Source of the DNA: Planctomycetota bacterium
Lineage (GTDB): Bacteria; Planctomycetota; Phycisphaerae; Phycisphaerales; UBA1924
Length of the DNA stretch: 64,000 bases
Direction: 5' to 3'
NCBI GenBank assembly: GCA_013285505.1
Contig: CP053450.1
Span: forward strand, 604,796-668,795
In this document: positions 9,189-19,008 of the stretch, piece after piece
Layout: every line of letters begins with the position of its first letter
Numbering within the stretch: the first letter of the stretch is position 1
Notes under the pieces: model-generated
Told to the model about the DNA's origin: nothing
The model's input: only the letters and a program-made list of their open reading frames with translations
Database searches by the model: none
Translations under genes and position numbers: made by a program

Positions 9189-11042
9189 CTACGACTCCTC
9201 CAACGCCTCCCGGTACCGCTCCATCACCTTCGCCCGCGTCAGGATCGCCATCGGAAGCCGGTCGTCGATCGGGCTGACCACCGCCAGACTGGCCACATCG
9301 TGCCGGGCAAACTTGTCCACGACCGTGTCCAGCGTCTCGTCGCGGCGGACGGTCGGCAGGTCGGTCCGCATCACCTCGGCCACCAGCAGCAGCGGGATCG
9401 CCTCGCGATCGATCAGCGCGGTGCGGATGTCGGCGCTGGTCACCATCCCGATGTAGTGCCCCGAGTCCTGCTCGACCACCACGAAGTCGGGCACGTGGTG
9501 GTGGGCGTGCAGCGTGATCAGCTTGCTCAGGGGGTCGGACGCGAAGATCGGCTCCGGCGGGAGCGAGGCCAGCGAGCACGCGGCTGCGGGGACGCGCCGC
9601 ATCACCGTCAGGTCCCGCGCCCCGCCCACATTCAGCCCCGAGCGGCGGAGCTTGAACGTGTAGATCGAGTCGCGCTCCAGCAGCTGCGCGACGGCGGTCG
9701 AGACCACGGCCGCGAGCATGATCGGCAGCACCACGTAGATGTTCCGGGTCATCTCAAAGAGGATCAGGATCGCCGTGAGTGGCGCATGCGTCGTGCCCGC
9801 GACGACCGCCGCCATCCCCACCAGCGCGTAGCTGGCGGGCGTGGAGCCCGCCGGCACCAGCGACATCGCCTCGAGCAGCTGCCCGATCGCGGCCCCGGCG
9901 GTGGGCGCCCAGGAACAGGCTCGGGGCGAACACGCCGCCCGACCCGCCCGAGGCCAGCGTGAACGTCGTCGCCACCGCCTTGAGCGCGACCAGCCGCGAC
10001 AAACACCCCCGCCAGCAGCAGCATCACGCCCGGCCCCTGCGCCAGCTCACTGCGGTACGACTCGGGATCGAGCAGGGTGTGGATGGTCGAGTACCCGTTG
10101 CCATAGAACGGCGGCACGGTCTGCCCATTGAGCGCGTCGGGAAAGAGCGCCTTCTCGGCGAAGATGTAGACCACACCCAACAGCCCCAGCGCCAGGCCGC
10201 CCGTCACCGGCTTGAGCAGCGGGTGGATGCGGACCTTCTCGTACAGATCTTCGCCCTTGTGCAGCAGCCGGTTGAACAGCACCGCCACCAGCCCGCACAC
10301 CGCCCCCAGCATGATGTACGTCGGCAGCTCGATCGGCGCAAACTGGTAATCGTGCACCGCGTGGTCAACCGTGAAGATCGCCTCGTTCTCTCCCAGCAGC
10401 CGCTGCGTCGCGACCGCCGAGAACACCGACGACACCACGATCGGCGTGAACGTCCGCAGCGAGAAGTCCCGCAGCAGGATCTCGAGAACGAAGAACACCC
10501 CCGCGATCGGGGCGTTGAAGACCGAGGCGATCCCGGCCGCCGCGCCGCACCCGACCAGCGTCTGCATCTGCTCGCGGCTCACCCGCAGCCACTGCCCGCC
10601 CACCGAGCCGATCACCGCGCCGATCTGCACGATCGGCCCCTCCGTCCCCGCCGACCCGCCCGAGCCCACCGTCAGCACCGACGCGGCCACCTTCACCACC
10701 CCGATCCGCGCCTTGATCACCCCGCCCCGGCTGATCGCGCGCCCGCATCACCTGCGGCACGCCGTGGCCCTTGGCCTCCGACGCGAAGGTCGTCACCAGC
10801 ACCCCGGTCAGGAACATGCCGACGACCGGCAGCCCGATCACCGCGAACCACTTCCAGCCGCCCTCCTCGCCGTGCATGTCGTGGGCGAAGTGCTCGACAT
10901 AGCCCAGCGTCTTGCTGAAGCCGACCGCGCCGAAGCCCGTGAGCGTCCCCAGCACCGCCGCGAGACACACCAGATACCACTCCTGCGCAAAGCCCAGGCG
11001 GGACAGCAGCTTGCGGAGTCTCTGTGCGACGCGGTTGATCAT
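9189..11042 (-). CDS. ClC-family chloride channel/antiporter with CBS pair (three indels)
   Basis: Ten-or-more-helix membrane protein moving chloride or exchanging it for protons, with two cytoplasmic CBS domains at the C-terminus (about residues 490-610). The three selectivity motifs are visible: GHGVPQV (GSGIP position, His for Ser), GTEGP with the gating glutamate, and GGVFAPS. The frame breaks near 10728, 10000 and 9903. Each is repaired by restoring one CG dinucleotide in a GCGC-type tract, giving 619 residues. The start ATG encodes MINRVAQRLRK, and TAGAGT lies 11 bases upstream. Ion specificity and whether it is a channel or an exchanger cannot be settled from the sequence. Confidence 0.88.
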
Positions 11043-11053
11043 GGCGGAAGGCC

Positions 11054-11059
11054 ACTCTA
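11054..11059 (-). promoter_or_regulatory. TAGAGT -10 candidate for the ClC gene
   Basis: TAGAGT on the minus strand, 11 bases before the ATG. The leader would be only a few bases long. Confidence 0.35.
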
Positions 11060-11085
11060 GGCGTGCCGCCTCGGCCCGCGGCCGG

Positions 11086-11091
11086 TACCAT
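11086..11091 (+). promoter_or_regulatory. TACCAT -10 candidate for the DUF1579 gene
   Basis: TACCAT 47 bases before the ATG at 11139. A GGAGGG Shine-Dalgarno sequence sits in the leader, so this would be a normal leadered transcript. Confidence 0.3.
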
Positions 11092-11138
11092 GCGCCCAGA
11101 TCCTGGCGCAGGCACATTCACCAGCGGAGGGAGCACCC

Positions 11139-11621
11139 ATGCACAGCGAACCGACAGCGGAGCAGGAGTTCCTGAAGAAGTTCATCGGCGAGTGGGCCTT
11201 CGAGTCCGAGGCCTCGATGGAGCCCGGCGGCGACGTCATGCAGTTCAACGGCACCGAGTCCGTCCGTCCCATCGGCGACAACTGGGTGGTCGGCGAGATG
11301 CACGGCAAGATGCCCGACGGCAGCATGGCGACCATGATGAACTCCATCGGGTTCAACGCGACCAGGAACCGCTTCGTCGGCACGTTCTTCGGATCGCCGG
11401 ACGACCACCTCTGGATCTACGACGGCAGCCTCGACAAGGCCAACAACGAACTCACGCTCGAAGCCGAGGGCCCGAGCATGACCGTGCCCGGCAAGTTCTG
11501 CTCCTACCGCGACATCAACCGATTCGTCTCAGACAACGAGCGTCAGTTCCGCTCCGAGGTGCGCGAGGACGACGGCACGTGGCGGACGTTTATGCGGGCG
11601 ACCTACACGAAACAAGCCTGA
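11139..11621 (+). CDS. DUF1579 family protein
   Basis: 160 residues. The pattern FLKKFIGEWAFESEASMEPG, then RPIGDNWVVGEMHG and SIGFNATRNRFVGTFFGS, is the lipocalin-like beta-barrel signature of DUF1579, a family abundant in Planctomycetes with no assigned reaction. No signal peptide, so probably cytoplasmic. The start is supported by GGAGGG about 8 bases upstream. Divergent from the ClC gene. Confidence 0.85.
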   Translation: MHSEPTAEQEFLKKFIGEWAFESEASMEPGGDVMQFNGTESVRPIGDNWVVGEMHGKMPDGSMATMMNSIGFNATRNRFVGTFFGSPDDHLWIYDGSLDKANNELTLEAEGPSMTVPGKFCSYRDINRFVSDNERQFRSEVREDDGTWRTFMRATYTKQA

Positions 11622-11755
11622 CCTGACCTGGTCTGACTTGGCCTGATCGGCGCACACGCGCGCCGTTCAGGTTCCCGGACCCGCCGCGTCCGCACCCCCG
11701 CTCATCTCGCCGATGCCCCGGGCCGATGGTCAGTGCAACCGAAGGAGGTTGCACC

Positions 11756-12167
11756 ATGCGCATCGCCCTGACCATCTCCGCTGCCATCGTCGCTTCGGCC
11801 CTCACCTCGGGGTGCGGCCCGTCTTCGGCCGACGCCGGCTCCGCGGCCGCGAGCCCCCGCGCAACGGCCGTCGAGTCGCCCGCGCAGGTCGTCGCGTCGA
11901 TGCTCGCCCTGGCCCGCGAGGGCGACTGGGCAGCGTACATCGGCCGGTACTACGGCGAGCAGCACAAATTCCAGAGCCCCGACGACCGCGACACGCTCGC
12001 CGAGATGCTCGCCTCGCGGGCCGACCAACTCATCGGCGGCCTCAAACAGGTGCAGCACGTCACGCCCGAGATCGCGCCCGACGGCACCACCGCGACGTTC
12101 GCGGCTCCCCGGCGGCGGCGTGTTCACGCTCTACCGCGGCTCGGGCGGGTGGACCTTCCACCTCTGA
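11756..12167 (+). CDS. small lipoprotein, unknown function (one indel)
   Basis: A strong Shine-Dalgarno AAGGAGG lies 7 bases before the ATG. The product has a lipoprotein signal (hydrophobic 5-20, lipobox LTSGC) and a mature part with VVASMLALAREGDWAAYIGRYYG, an arrangement seen in small SnoaL-like or DUF4878-like proteins. The frame breaks near 12107. Adding back one CG gives a natural ending (FTLYRGSGGWTFHL, stop 12165-12167) and 137 residues. Without repair the frame runs on into arginine-rich nonsense. Function unknown. Confidence 0.7.
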
Positions 12168-12228
12168 GCAGCCGGGGCCGCGCAGCCGCGCGCGGCGTTC
12201 ACGCCCATCCGCTCGGCGCACAAATGAC

Positions 12229-12254
12229 AACGCCCCGGCAATGGCCGGGGCGTT
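12229..12254. terminator. hairpin terminator between convergent genes
   Basis: A perfect 11-bp inverted repeat (AACGCCCCGGC / GCCGGGGCGTT) with a 4-base loop lies between the lipoprotein gene ending at 12167 (+) and PPDK ending at 12281 (-). The AA/TT ends give only short U runs either way, so it is probably a bidirectional terminator of moderate strength. Confidence 0.7.
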
Positions 12255-12280
12255 GACACGCTTCTCAAAGTGTCAGGTGA

Positions 12281-15115
12281 CTACTTCCCGTCCTTGATCG
12301 CCGCCTGCGCCGCCGCGAGACGCGCGATCGGCACGCGGAACGGCGAGCAGCTTACGTAGTCCATGCCCACCTTGTGGCAGAAGTGGACGCTGGCCGGGTC
12401 GCCGCCGTGCTCGCCGCAGATGCCGACCTTGAGGTCGCTCTTGGCCCCGCGGCCCTTGTCGGTGCCCATCTGCACCAGCTGACCGACGCCCGACACATCC
12501 AGCGACTGGAACGGGTCGCAGGGCAGCAGGTCCTGCTTGAGATAGTCAGGCAGGAACGTGTTGATATCGTCACGCGAGTAGCCGAAGGTCAGCTGCGTCA
12601 GGTCGTTGGTGCCGAAGCTAAAGAAGTCGGCGACCTCCGCGATCTCGTCGGCCGTGAGCGCCGCCCGCGGGATCTCGATCATCGTACCGATCTTGATATC
12701 CAGACGGCTCTTGTAGTCCATCTCGGTCTTGACCTCGGCCATCGTCTGCTCGATCTGCTCACGCAGCATCGCCAGCTCGGCACGGGTGCCCACCAGCGGC
12801 ACCATGATCTCCGGCAGCGCCTTCACCCGCTCGGCCGCACACTCGATGGTCGCCTCCACGATCGCCCGCACCTGCATCCGCAGGATCTCCGGGTACGTCA
12901 CCGCCAGGCGGCAGCCGCGGTGGCCGAGCATCGGGTTCGACTCGTGCAACGCCGCGACGCGGGCCTTGATCGTCTTGACCGGCACCCGCATCACCGCCGC
13001 CATGTCCTCCTGCGCCTGGTCATCGTGCGGCAGGAATTCGTGCAGCGGCGGGTCGAGCAGACGCACCGTCACCGGCAGCCCCTTCATCGCCCGGAAGATG
13101 CCGACGAAGTCCTCACGCTGCATCGGCAGCAGCTTCTCGAGGGCCGCCTCGCGCGACTCGACCGACTCGGCCAGGATCATCTCCCGCATGATGCGGATGC
13201 GCTGGTCGCCGAAGAACATGTGCTCGGTCCGCGTCAGCCCGATGCCCTGAGCACCGAAATCGCGCGCGCGCTTGGCGTCCGCGGGCGAGTCGGCGTTGGT
13301 GCGCACGCCCATCGTGCGGTACTTGTCCGCCCACCGCATGACCTTGGCAAAGTCGCCCGACAGCGTCGGCTCGACAGTCGAGATCGCCCCGGCAAACAGC
13401 TCGCCGCTCGACCCGTCGATCGAGATCATGTCCTGACGGCCGAACACCTTGTCGCCGACCGTGAAGATGCCCTTGGCGGTGTCGATGGCGATTGCGCCCG
13501 CACCCGCCACGCAGCACTTGCCCCAGCCGCGGGCCACCACGGCCGCGTGGCTCGTCATGCCGCCCGTGCTGGTCAGGATGCCCACCGCCGAGTGCATGCC
13601 GTCCACGTCCTCGGGGCTGGTCTCCTTGCGCACGAGGATGACCTTCTCGCCGGCGTGCGCCCGCTCGACCGCCTCGTCGGCCGTAAACGCCGGACGCCCG
13701 ACCGCCGCCCCCGGCGACGCGGGCAGGCCCGTCGTCAGCGCCTTGGCGACCGTCTTGGCCTTGGGGTCAAAGCTCGGCAGCAGCAGCTGGGTCAGGTCGC
13801 CCGCCGGGATGCGCAGCAGCGCCTCCTTCTCGGTGATGAGGTTCTCCTTCACCATGTCGCACGCGATCTTCACCGCCGCGGCGCCGGTCCGCTTGCCGGT
13901 GCGCGTCTGCAGCATATAGAGCTTGCCACCCTCGATCGTGAACTCGATGTCCTGCATCTCGCGGTAGTGCTTCTCAAGCTTGGTTTTGATCTTGATCAGC
14001 TGGTCGTAGACCTTCTTGTTCCACTTGGACATCGCGCTGACGTGCTGCGGCGTGCGGATGCCCGCGACCACGTCCTCGCCCTGGGCGTTGATCAGGAACT
14101 CGCCGTAGAACACGTTCTTGCCCGTGCTCGGGTCGCGCGTGAACGCCACGCCCGTGCCCGAGTCCTCGCCCATGTTGCCGAAGACCATCGACTGCACGTT
14201 CACCGCCGTGCCGATCAGGCCCGCGATGCCGCTGAGCCGGCGGTAGGTGATCGCCCGCTCGGCGTTCCAGCTGCGGAACACCGCCTCGATCGCCAGCTCG
14301 AGCTGCTTGAACGGGTTCTGCGGGAAGTCCTGCACCGAGTGCGTCTTGATCACGTCCTTGTACCGCTCGCACAACTCGACGATGCCCTCCTCGGGCACGT
14401 CGGTGTCGTCGGCGGCGCCGTGCCGCTTCTTCAACTCGTCAAACGCCGACTCGAACGCGTGGTGACCCACCCCGAGCACCACGTCGCCGAACATGTTCAG
14501 CAGCCGGCGGTACGCGTCGTAGGCGAACCGGCGGTTGCCCGTCGCCGTCGCCAACGCCTCCACCGAGTCGTCGTTGAGGCCGAGGTTCAGGATCGTGTCC
14601 ATCATCCCCGGCATCGACACCGCCGCGCCCGAACGAACACTCACCAGCAGCGGGTTCTTGTCGTCGCCGAAGACCTTCCCGGTCTCCTTCTGCAGCGTGC
14701 TGACGTGCTTGTGCACCTCGTTCATCAGCCCGTGCGGCAGACGCTTGCCCGCCTTGTAGTACGCGCCGCACGTCTCGGTCGAGATCGTAAAGCCGGGGGG
14801 CACCGGCAGCCCGATCAGCGTCATCTCCGCCAGGTTGGCACCCTTGCCGCCGATCAGGTCACGCATCGACGTGTCGCCCTCGGTGCCCTTGGCCCCGAAG
14901 TAGTACACCATCTTGCCCGGCTTCGGACGACGCGACGACGCCTTGCCACCGCTCTTGGAGGCCGACTTCTTCGCCGTGGCCTTGCCCGAACCCGACTTGC
15001 TCGCGGCCTTCTTGCTGGCGGTCTTCTTCGCGGGGCGGCTGGTCGCCTTGTGGGTTGTCTTCTTGGAAGTCTTCTTGGTAGTGCGGCGGGCGGACGATGC
15101 CTTCTTCTTGGCCAT
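12281..15115 (-). CDS. ppdK: pyruvate, phosphate dikinase with histone-like N-terminal tail
   Basis: Interconverts pyruvate + ATP + phosphate and PEP + AMP + PPi. 944 residues. The enzyme proper starts near residue 72 (KMVYYFGAKGTEG): ATP-grasp domain, central phosphohistidine domain with GGMTSHAAVVARGWGKCC (catalytic His), and a PEP-binding TIM barrel ending in GICGEHGGDP and the YVSCSPFRVPIARLAAAQ tail. Residues 1-70 are an added tail made almost wholly of Lys, Ala, Ser, Thr and Arg (MAKKKASSARRTTKKTSKK at its start), not part of the known fold. The reading frame is unbroken. The ATG has AGGAG 11 bases upstream. Divergent from the gene at 15292. Confidence 0.95.
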   Translation of the reverse strand: MAKKKASSARRTTKKTSKKTTHKATSRPAKKTASKKAASKSGSGKATAKKSASKSGGKASSRRPKPGKMVYYFGAKGTEGDTSMRDLIGGKGANLAEMTLIGLPVPPGFTISTETCGAYYKAGKRLPHGLMNEVHKHVSTLQKETGKVFGDDKNPLLVSVRSGAAVSMPGMMDTILNLGLNDDSVEALATATGNRRFAYDAYRRLLNMFGDVVLGVGHHAFESAFDELKKRHGAADDTDVPEEGIVELCERYKDVIKTHSVQDFPQNPFKQLELAIEAVFRSWNAERAITYRRLSGIAGLIGTAVNVQSMVFGNMGEDSGTGVAFTRDPSTGKNVFYGEFLINAQGEDVVAGIRTPQHVSAMSKWNKKVYDQLIKIKTKLEKHYREMQDIEFTIEGGKLYMLQTRTGKRTGAAAVKIACDMVKENLITEKEALLRIPAGDLTQLLLPSFDPKAKTVAKALTTGLPASPGAAVGRPAFTADEAVERAHAGEKVILVRKETSPEDVDGMHSAVGILTSTGGMTSHAAVVARGWGKCCVAGAGAIAIDTAKGIFTVGDKVFGRQDMISIDGSSGELFAGAISTVEPTLSGDFAKVMRWADKYRTMGVRTNADSPADAKRARDFGAQGIGLTRTEHMFFGDQRIRIMREMILAESVESREAALEKLLPMQREDFVGIFRAMKGLPVTVRLLDPPLHEFLPHDDQAQEDMAAVMRVPVKTIKARVAALHESNPMLGHRGCRLAVTYPEILRMQVRAIVEATIECAAERVKALPEIMVPLVGTRAELAMLREQIEQTMAEVKTEMDYKSRLDIKIGTMIEIPRAALTADEIAEVADFFSFGTNDLTQLTFGYSRDDINTFLPDYLKQDLLPCDPFQSLDVSGVGQLVQMGTDKGRGAKSDLKVGICGEHGGDPASVHFCHKVGMDYVSCSPFRVPIARLAAAQAAIKDGK

Positions 15116-15273
15116 GATCGGTCGATCTCCTGAGCGGGGCTCCCCGCGGGGGTGTGGAGTGGTGTTCGTGCAAAGGCCGGGTCGGAGGCGGCTCAAACGT
15201 CCGGCAGGGCAGAAAGTTTAGAAGCCGCGCGCGGCCGGGACGAGTCCGACCGCCCGCTCACCTCCACGATCCC

Positions 15274-15279
15274 TACTAT
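15274..15279 (+). promoter_or_regulatory. TACTAT -10 candidate for the chorismate enzyme
   Basis: TACTAT lies 12 bases before the ATG at 15292. The transcript would have a leader of only about 6 bases. Confidence 0.35.
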
Positions 15280-15291
15280 CCACTTGGCCCC

Positions 15292-16691
15292 ATGCCGCCT
15301 CTTTGCCCCGAAAAAGCCGAGACCACGCCCCACAAGGCCTCCCACGCGTCCATCCTCGTCCCGGCCGCCGGAGCGTTCGCGCGCCACCTCGCGCCCGCAG
15401 ACGCCCACCGCGCCCACGGACACACGCTCCGACTCGACAGCCGCGCAACCTGCGCTATCTACCCCAACCGTTCCCCCGAGTGGATTCACCACCACGACGC
15501 CCCCGCGCCGGTCGCGCCCACCACGCAAGGCCAAGAGAACCCATTAGAAGCCCTCGGCGCACTGCTCTCGCAGCCATCGACGGGAATTCCCGGGAATCCC
15601 GGGAACGCGGGAAATGCATGGATGGGGTGGCTCGCCTACGACCTCGCCGCGTCCATCGAACCCGGCATCCTCGCCCGCAGCACCGACTCGCCCGACCCGC
15701 TCGCGATGCTCCAGCGGGTCGATCTCGCGAGCCACACCCCGCAAACACCCCCCCCGACCCGCACGCGCCGCCGCGGACAGTGCTCCGGTCCAGCCAGGGA
15801 CGCGAGGCCTACAAGCGCGCCGTGCGCCGTGCGCTCGAATACATCAGAGCCGGGGATGTCTACCAGGCCAACATCGCGCACCAGTTCACGGGCCGCTTCT
15901 CGGGCTCGCCCGCCGAACTCTTCGCCGCCCTCGCCGGCAGCGCCGACCCCGTGCACGGCCTCGGCCTCGTCGCACCAATCACGTCCCAGGGCCCAACAGG
16001 CCGACCGTCCGGGCCGGTTCTCCCCGCCAGCGAGACCGTCGCCGTGCTCTCACTCAGCCCAGAGCTCTTCCTCGCCTACGACGCCCCCACCCGCCGCATC
16101 ACCACGCGCCCCATGAAGGGCACCCGCCCCGGCGATGCCGACCCGCACGAGCTCCGCGACGCCGAAAAAGACCGGGCCGAACTCGCCATGATCGTCGACC
16201 TGATGCGCAACGACCTCGGACGCGTCTGCGAATTCGGCTCCGTCCAGGTCGACGACCCCCGCGCCATCGAACGCCACGCCTCCGGCCCCGGCGCCGTGCT
16301 CCAGGCCACCGCCACCGTCAGCGGCACCGTCCGCGAGGGCACGACCACCGCCGACATCCTCGCCGCGACGTTCCCGCCCGGCTCGGTCACCGGCACGCCC
16401 AAACTCCGCGCCATGCAGATCATCGACGAGCTCGAGCCCTTCGCCCGCGGCCTCTACTGCGGCTGCCTCGGCCTCTTCCACGACAGCGGCTCCTTCGAAC
16501 TCGCCGTCGCCATCCGCACAGTGGTCATCCGAGGCACCGTCAAGCCCGGCACCGACACCTTCAACGACGCGCTCCTGACCTACTGCGTCGGCGCAGGCAT
16601 CGTCGCCGACTCCGACCCCGAGAGCGAGTGGCTCGAAACACTCGACAAGGCGAGAGTCCTCAACACCGTCTTCGACATTCAGACGACCTGA
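15292..16691 (+). CDS. pabB: chorismate-binding enzyme, aminodeoxychorismate synthase component I type (one indel)
   Basis: Amino-transferring chorismate enzyme that would supply p-aminobenzoate for folate (or anthranilate, if TrpE). After an N-terminal half with WMGWLAYDLA, the catalytic half carries YKRAVRRALEYIRAGDVYQAN, PMKGTRPGD, DLMRNDLGRVC, PPGSVTGTPKLRAMQIIDE and YCVGAGIVADSDPESEW, the standard chorismate-site motifs. The frame breaks at the C run around 15748-15755. One added C restores 466 residues. The length and GDVYQAN context favour PabB over TrpE, but the sequence alone does not exclude TrpE. No glutamine amidotransferase partner is adjacent. Confidence 0.82.
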
Positions 16692-16715
16692 TCACGGCCC
16701 ACCGCGGCCATCGAC

Positions 16716-18788
16716 TCACTTGGTAGCACCGACCGGCACCCAGAAGTCATCGACGCGCACCGAGCCCGACGGCCTCGAGGCCGGGACGCTGGTCTGTGTC
16801 CAATACTCCCCCCACCGAGCGATCATCTCGTCCACATCGAGCCCCGCCCCACGCACTTCGTCACGCAGGCTCTGCTCGGTGTACTCGGTCTCGTGTGTCG
16901 GATCGCTCCGGAAATCCACCCCCAACTCGCGCTTCCACGCCGTCAGCCAATCCCTGTCGAACGCGGGCACGCGGATCAGAATCACCCGCGGCGCATACCA
17001 CCGGACGTACTGCGCCAGCAGGCGTTCGCGATCCGCGAGGTGCTCCAGGACATTCGACAGCACGACCACGTCAAAGTGCTCCTCACCCTTCGGACCGAAC
17101 GCCCGCTCGCGCGTGATGTCACCCTCCACGATGTGCAGCCGGTCGCCCAGCCCCTCACGCTTCGCCATGTCCCGGGCCAACCCCACGTTCTCCACGCTGA
17201 AGTCCATCCCCGTCACCACGGCGCCGCACCGCTCAACGATCGACCGCGCGACCGCCCCATAGCCGCACCCCAGATCGAGCACGCGCTCGCCCTCGTTGAT
17301 CCGATCCACGAAGAAGTCGTGGTACCGCATCAGGTGGTGCTTGGGGTGGACACCGCCGGCGGTCTCGATCGCCGCCCGGTCAATCACCTCATACAGGGGC
17401 GTCTCAACCGTCGCGCAGAAACGCGCCCGCCGGTCGTCAGAGAGTCGTCGTGCATAGCCGTGCAGGCTCCGCGCCCACGCCGCCGCCGCGGCATGCTCGT
17501 CGGCATCCAGCAGATCGGCGTCCCATCGGACCGGGCCCGGCGGCGGCGTTGCGCCCTCGCCCGCCCGCTCGATCGCCAACTTGTGCGCGCGCGCCTCAAG
17601 CGCAACCGCCGCGTCAAACCGGCTGTCCTCCACACTCGATGCGGCCGCGAGACCAAGGGCCATCGCCAACTCGCGATCCACAAGCACCCGAGCCAATCCC
17701 GCAGCCACCGCTCCCGGAGTGCTCTTTGTACAGATGCCCGTCACTCCGTTGTCCACAACCTCACGAAGCCCGGGCCCGTCGGTGACAACCACCGGTGTGC
17801 CGCACGCCTTCGCCTCGAGCAGGGTCTTCGGGTGGCCCTCGTACGCAGCCGTCTGGCAGTACACCGCGCAGGCCCGCATCATCCCCAGCAGCTCATCCTG
17901 CCGGACACGGGGCAGAAACGTGGCATCAACGCCCCGCGACGCGGCCCGCGCGCGCAATTCAGTCTCCAACTCCCCCTCGCCCGCGATCGTGAGCCGCAGC
18001 CGACCGGCGAGATCCCCTCCCACCAGCGCCGACGCCTCCGCCACCGCATCGATCAACAGATCCACACGCTTCTGGGCGACCAGCCGCCCGGCAAAGAGCA
18101 CCGTCCCGGGCTCGCGAGCAACGGAGTCGTCAGGCCGTGCCGCGTCAGGCACAAAGTTCGGCACGAGCATCGTCCGGTCCGTGCGCAGCCCATACCGCCA
18201 CCGGAGGTCGTCCAGCATCGATTCTGTCGTCCCGACCACCACGTCCGCCGCGCGGCACAGGGCACCCTCCTCCGACGCCGCCTCGGTCGCCCGGAGCGAA
18301 TCCGGCCCGGCCTCCCACGCGACAAACCTCGACCACGGGTACCCGCCGCGGGCCACCAGCCCGGTCCGCAGCCCCTGAGTTCGAAGCGCGTGGCACACCG
18401 TCACCGCCAGATCGCCGCCCCACATTTGGTCGATCCGAACAACAGCGGTCTTCGGCGTCTCCGGACAGGCCGACAGCACACCCGCGAGGCGGGCGGTCGC
18501 CTCCGCCGTAAATGCCGGCCTCTCAAGGCCCTTCGGGTTATCGATGACCTCCACGGGACAACCACAGGGCAGCGTCCCGGCGATCTCCCGGTCTTCGGCC
18601 CCGCCCTCGGTGATCAGCACGATTCGGCCATACCGGGCCGAAAGCCGTGCATAGAGCGACCACTCGCGCTCCAGGATGCCGCAAGACCGCAAAACGGCCA
18701 GCGTTGCGCCCGAACAAAGGGTCACGATGAATACATCCGCGATCCGACTGGTTCCGGGTGCGAGCGCATCTGAGGGAGAGGAGTGCAT
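16716..18788 (-). CDS. GT4 glycosyltransferase fused to a SAM methyltransferase
   Basis: 690 residues in one unbroken frame. Residues about 15-430 are a GT-B family 4 glycosyltransferase: TVLFAGRLVAQKRVDLLIDA, then AYEGHPKTLLEAKACGTPVVVTD, the sugar-nucleotide E-x7-E region. A linker (about 430-510) leads to a class I methyltransferase with motif I VLDLGCGYGAVARS and VLSNVLEHLAD (about 530-690). The protein therefore probably adds a sugar and methylates a sugar in a surface glycan. ATG chosen at MHSSPSDAL, with no clear Shine-Dalgarno; the upstream in-frame stretch looks non-coding. Divergent from the GT2 gene at 19009 across 220 bases. Confidence 0.88.
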   Translation of the reverse strand: MHSSPSDALAPGTSRIADVFIVTLCSGATLAVLRSCGILEREWSLYARLSARYGRIVLITEGGAEDREIAGTLPCGCPVEVIDNPKGLERPAFTAEATARLAGVLSACPETPKTAVVRIDQMWGGDLAVTVCHALRTQGLRTGLVARGGYPWSRFVAWEAGPDSLRATEAASEEGALCRAADVVVGTTESMLDDLRWRYGLRTDRTMLVPNFVPDAARPDDSVAREPGTVLFAGRLVAQKRVDLLIDAVAEASALVGGDLAGRLRLTIAGEGELETELRARAASRGVDATFLPRVRQDELLGMMRACAVYCQTAAYEGHPKTLLEAKACGTPVVVTDGPGLREVVDNGVTGICTKSTPGAVAAGLARVLVDRELAMALGLAAASSVEDSRFDAAVALEARAHKLAIERAGEGATPPPGPVRWDADLLDADEHAAAAAWARSLHGYARRLSDDRRARFCATVETPLYEVIDRAAIETAGGVHPKHHLMRYHDFFVDRINEGERVLDLGCGYGAVARSIVERCGAVVTGMDFSVENVGLARDMAKREGLGDRLHIVEGDITRERAFGPKGEEHFDVVVLSNVLEHLADRERLLAQYVRWYAPRVILIRVPAFDRDWLTAWKRELGVDFRSDPTHETEYTEQSLRDEVRGAGLDVDEMIARWGEYWTQTSVPASRPSGSVRVDDFWVPVGATK

Positions 18789-19008
18789 CTGGTGAAGTTC
18801 GGCGATTCGACGCTCCGATCTATACCGAATGCCGCTCACCCTCGTGGGGTGTCCGGAAATACTCGCGTCCAGGAAACAGACCGAGCACCGGCAGGCTGAA
18901 AGCCCATTCCGGAGCAACGACCGGCAGCCAATCCCCAACAAACGGACACCCGGGCCCGGCCCGGTGCCACCGCCCGGAACCGATACAGCGCAGAGAGAGG
19001 TCCCCCCG

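Noticed and set aside
12374..15133. 919-codon open frame on the strand opposite PPDK
   Set aside because: Arg/His/Leu-rich with no family pattern. It mirrors the codon bias of ppdK and is the usual antisense shadow in high-GC DNA.
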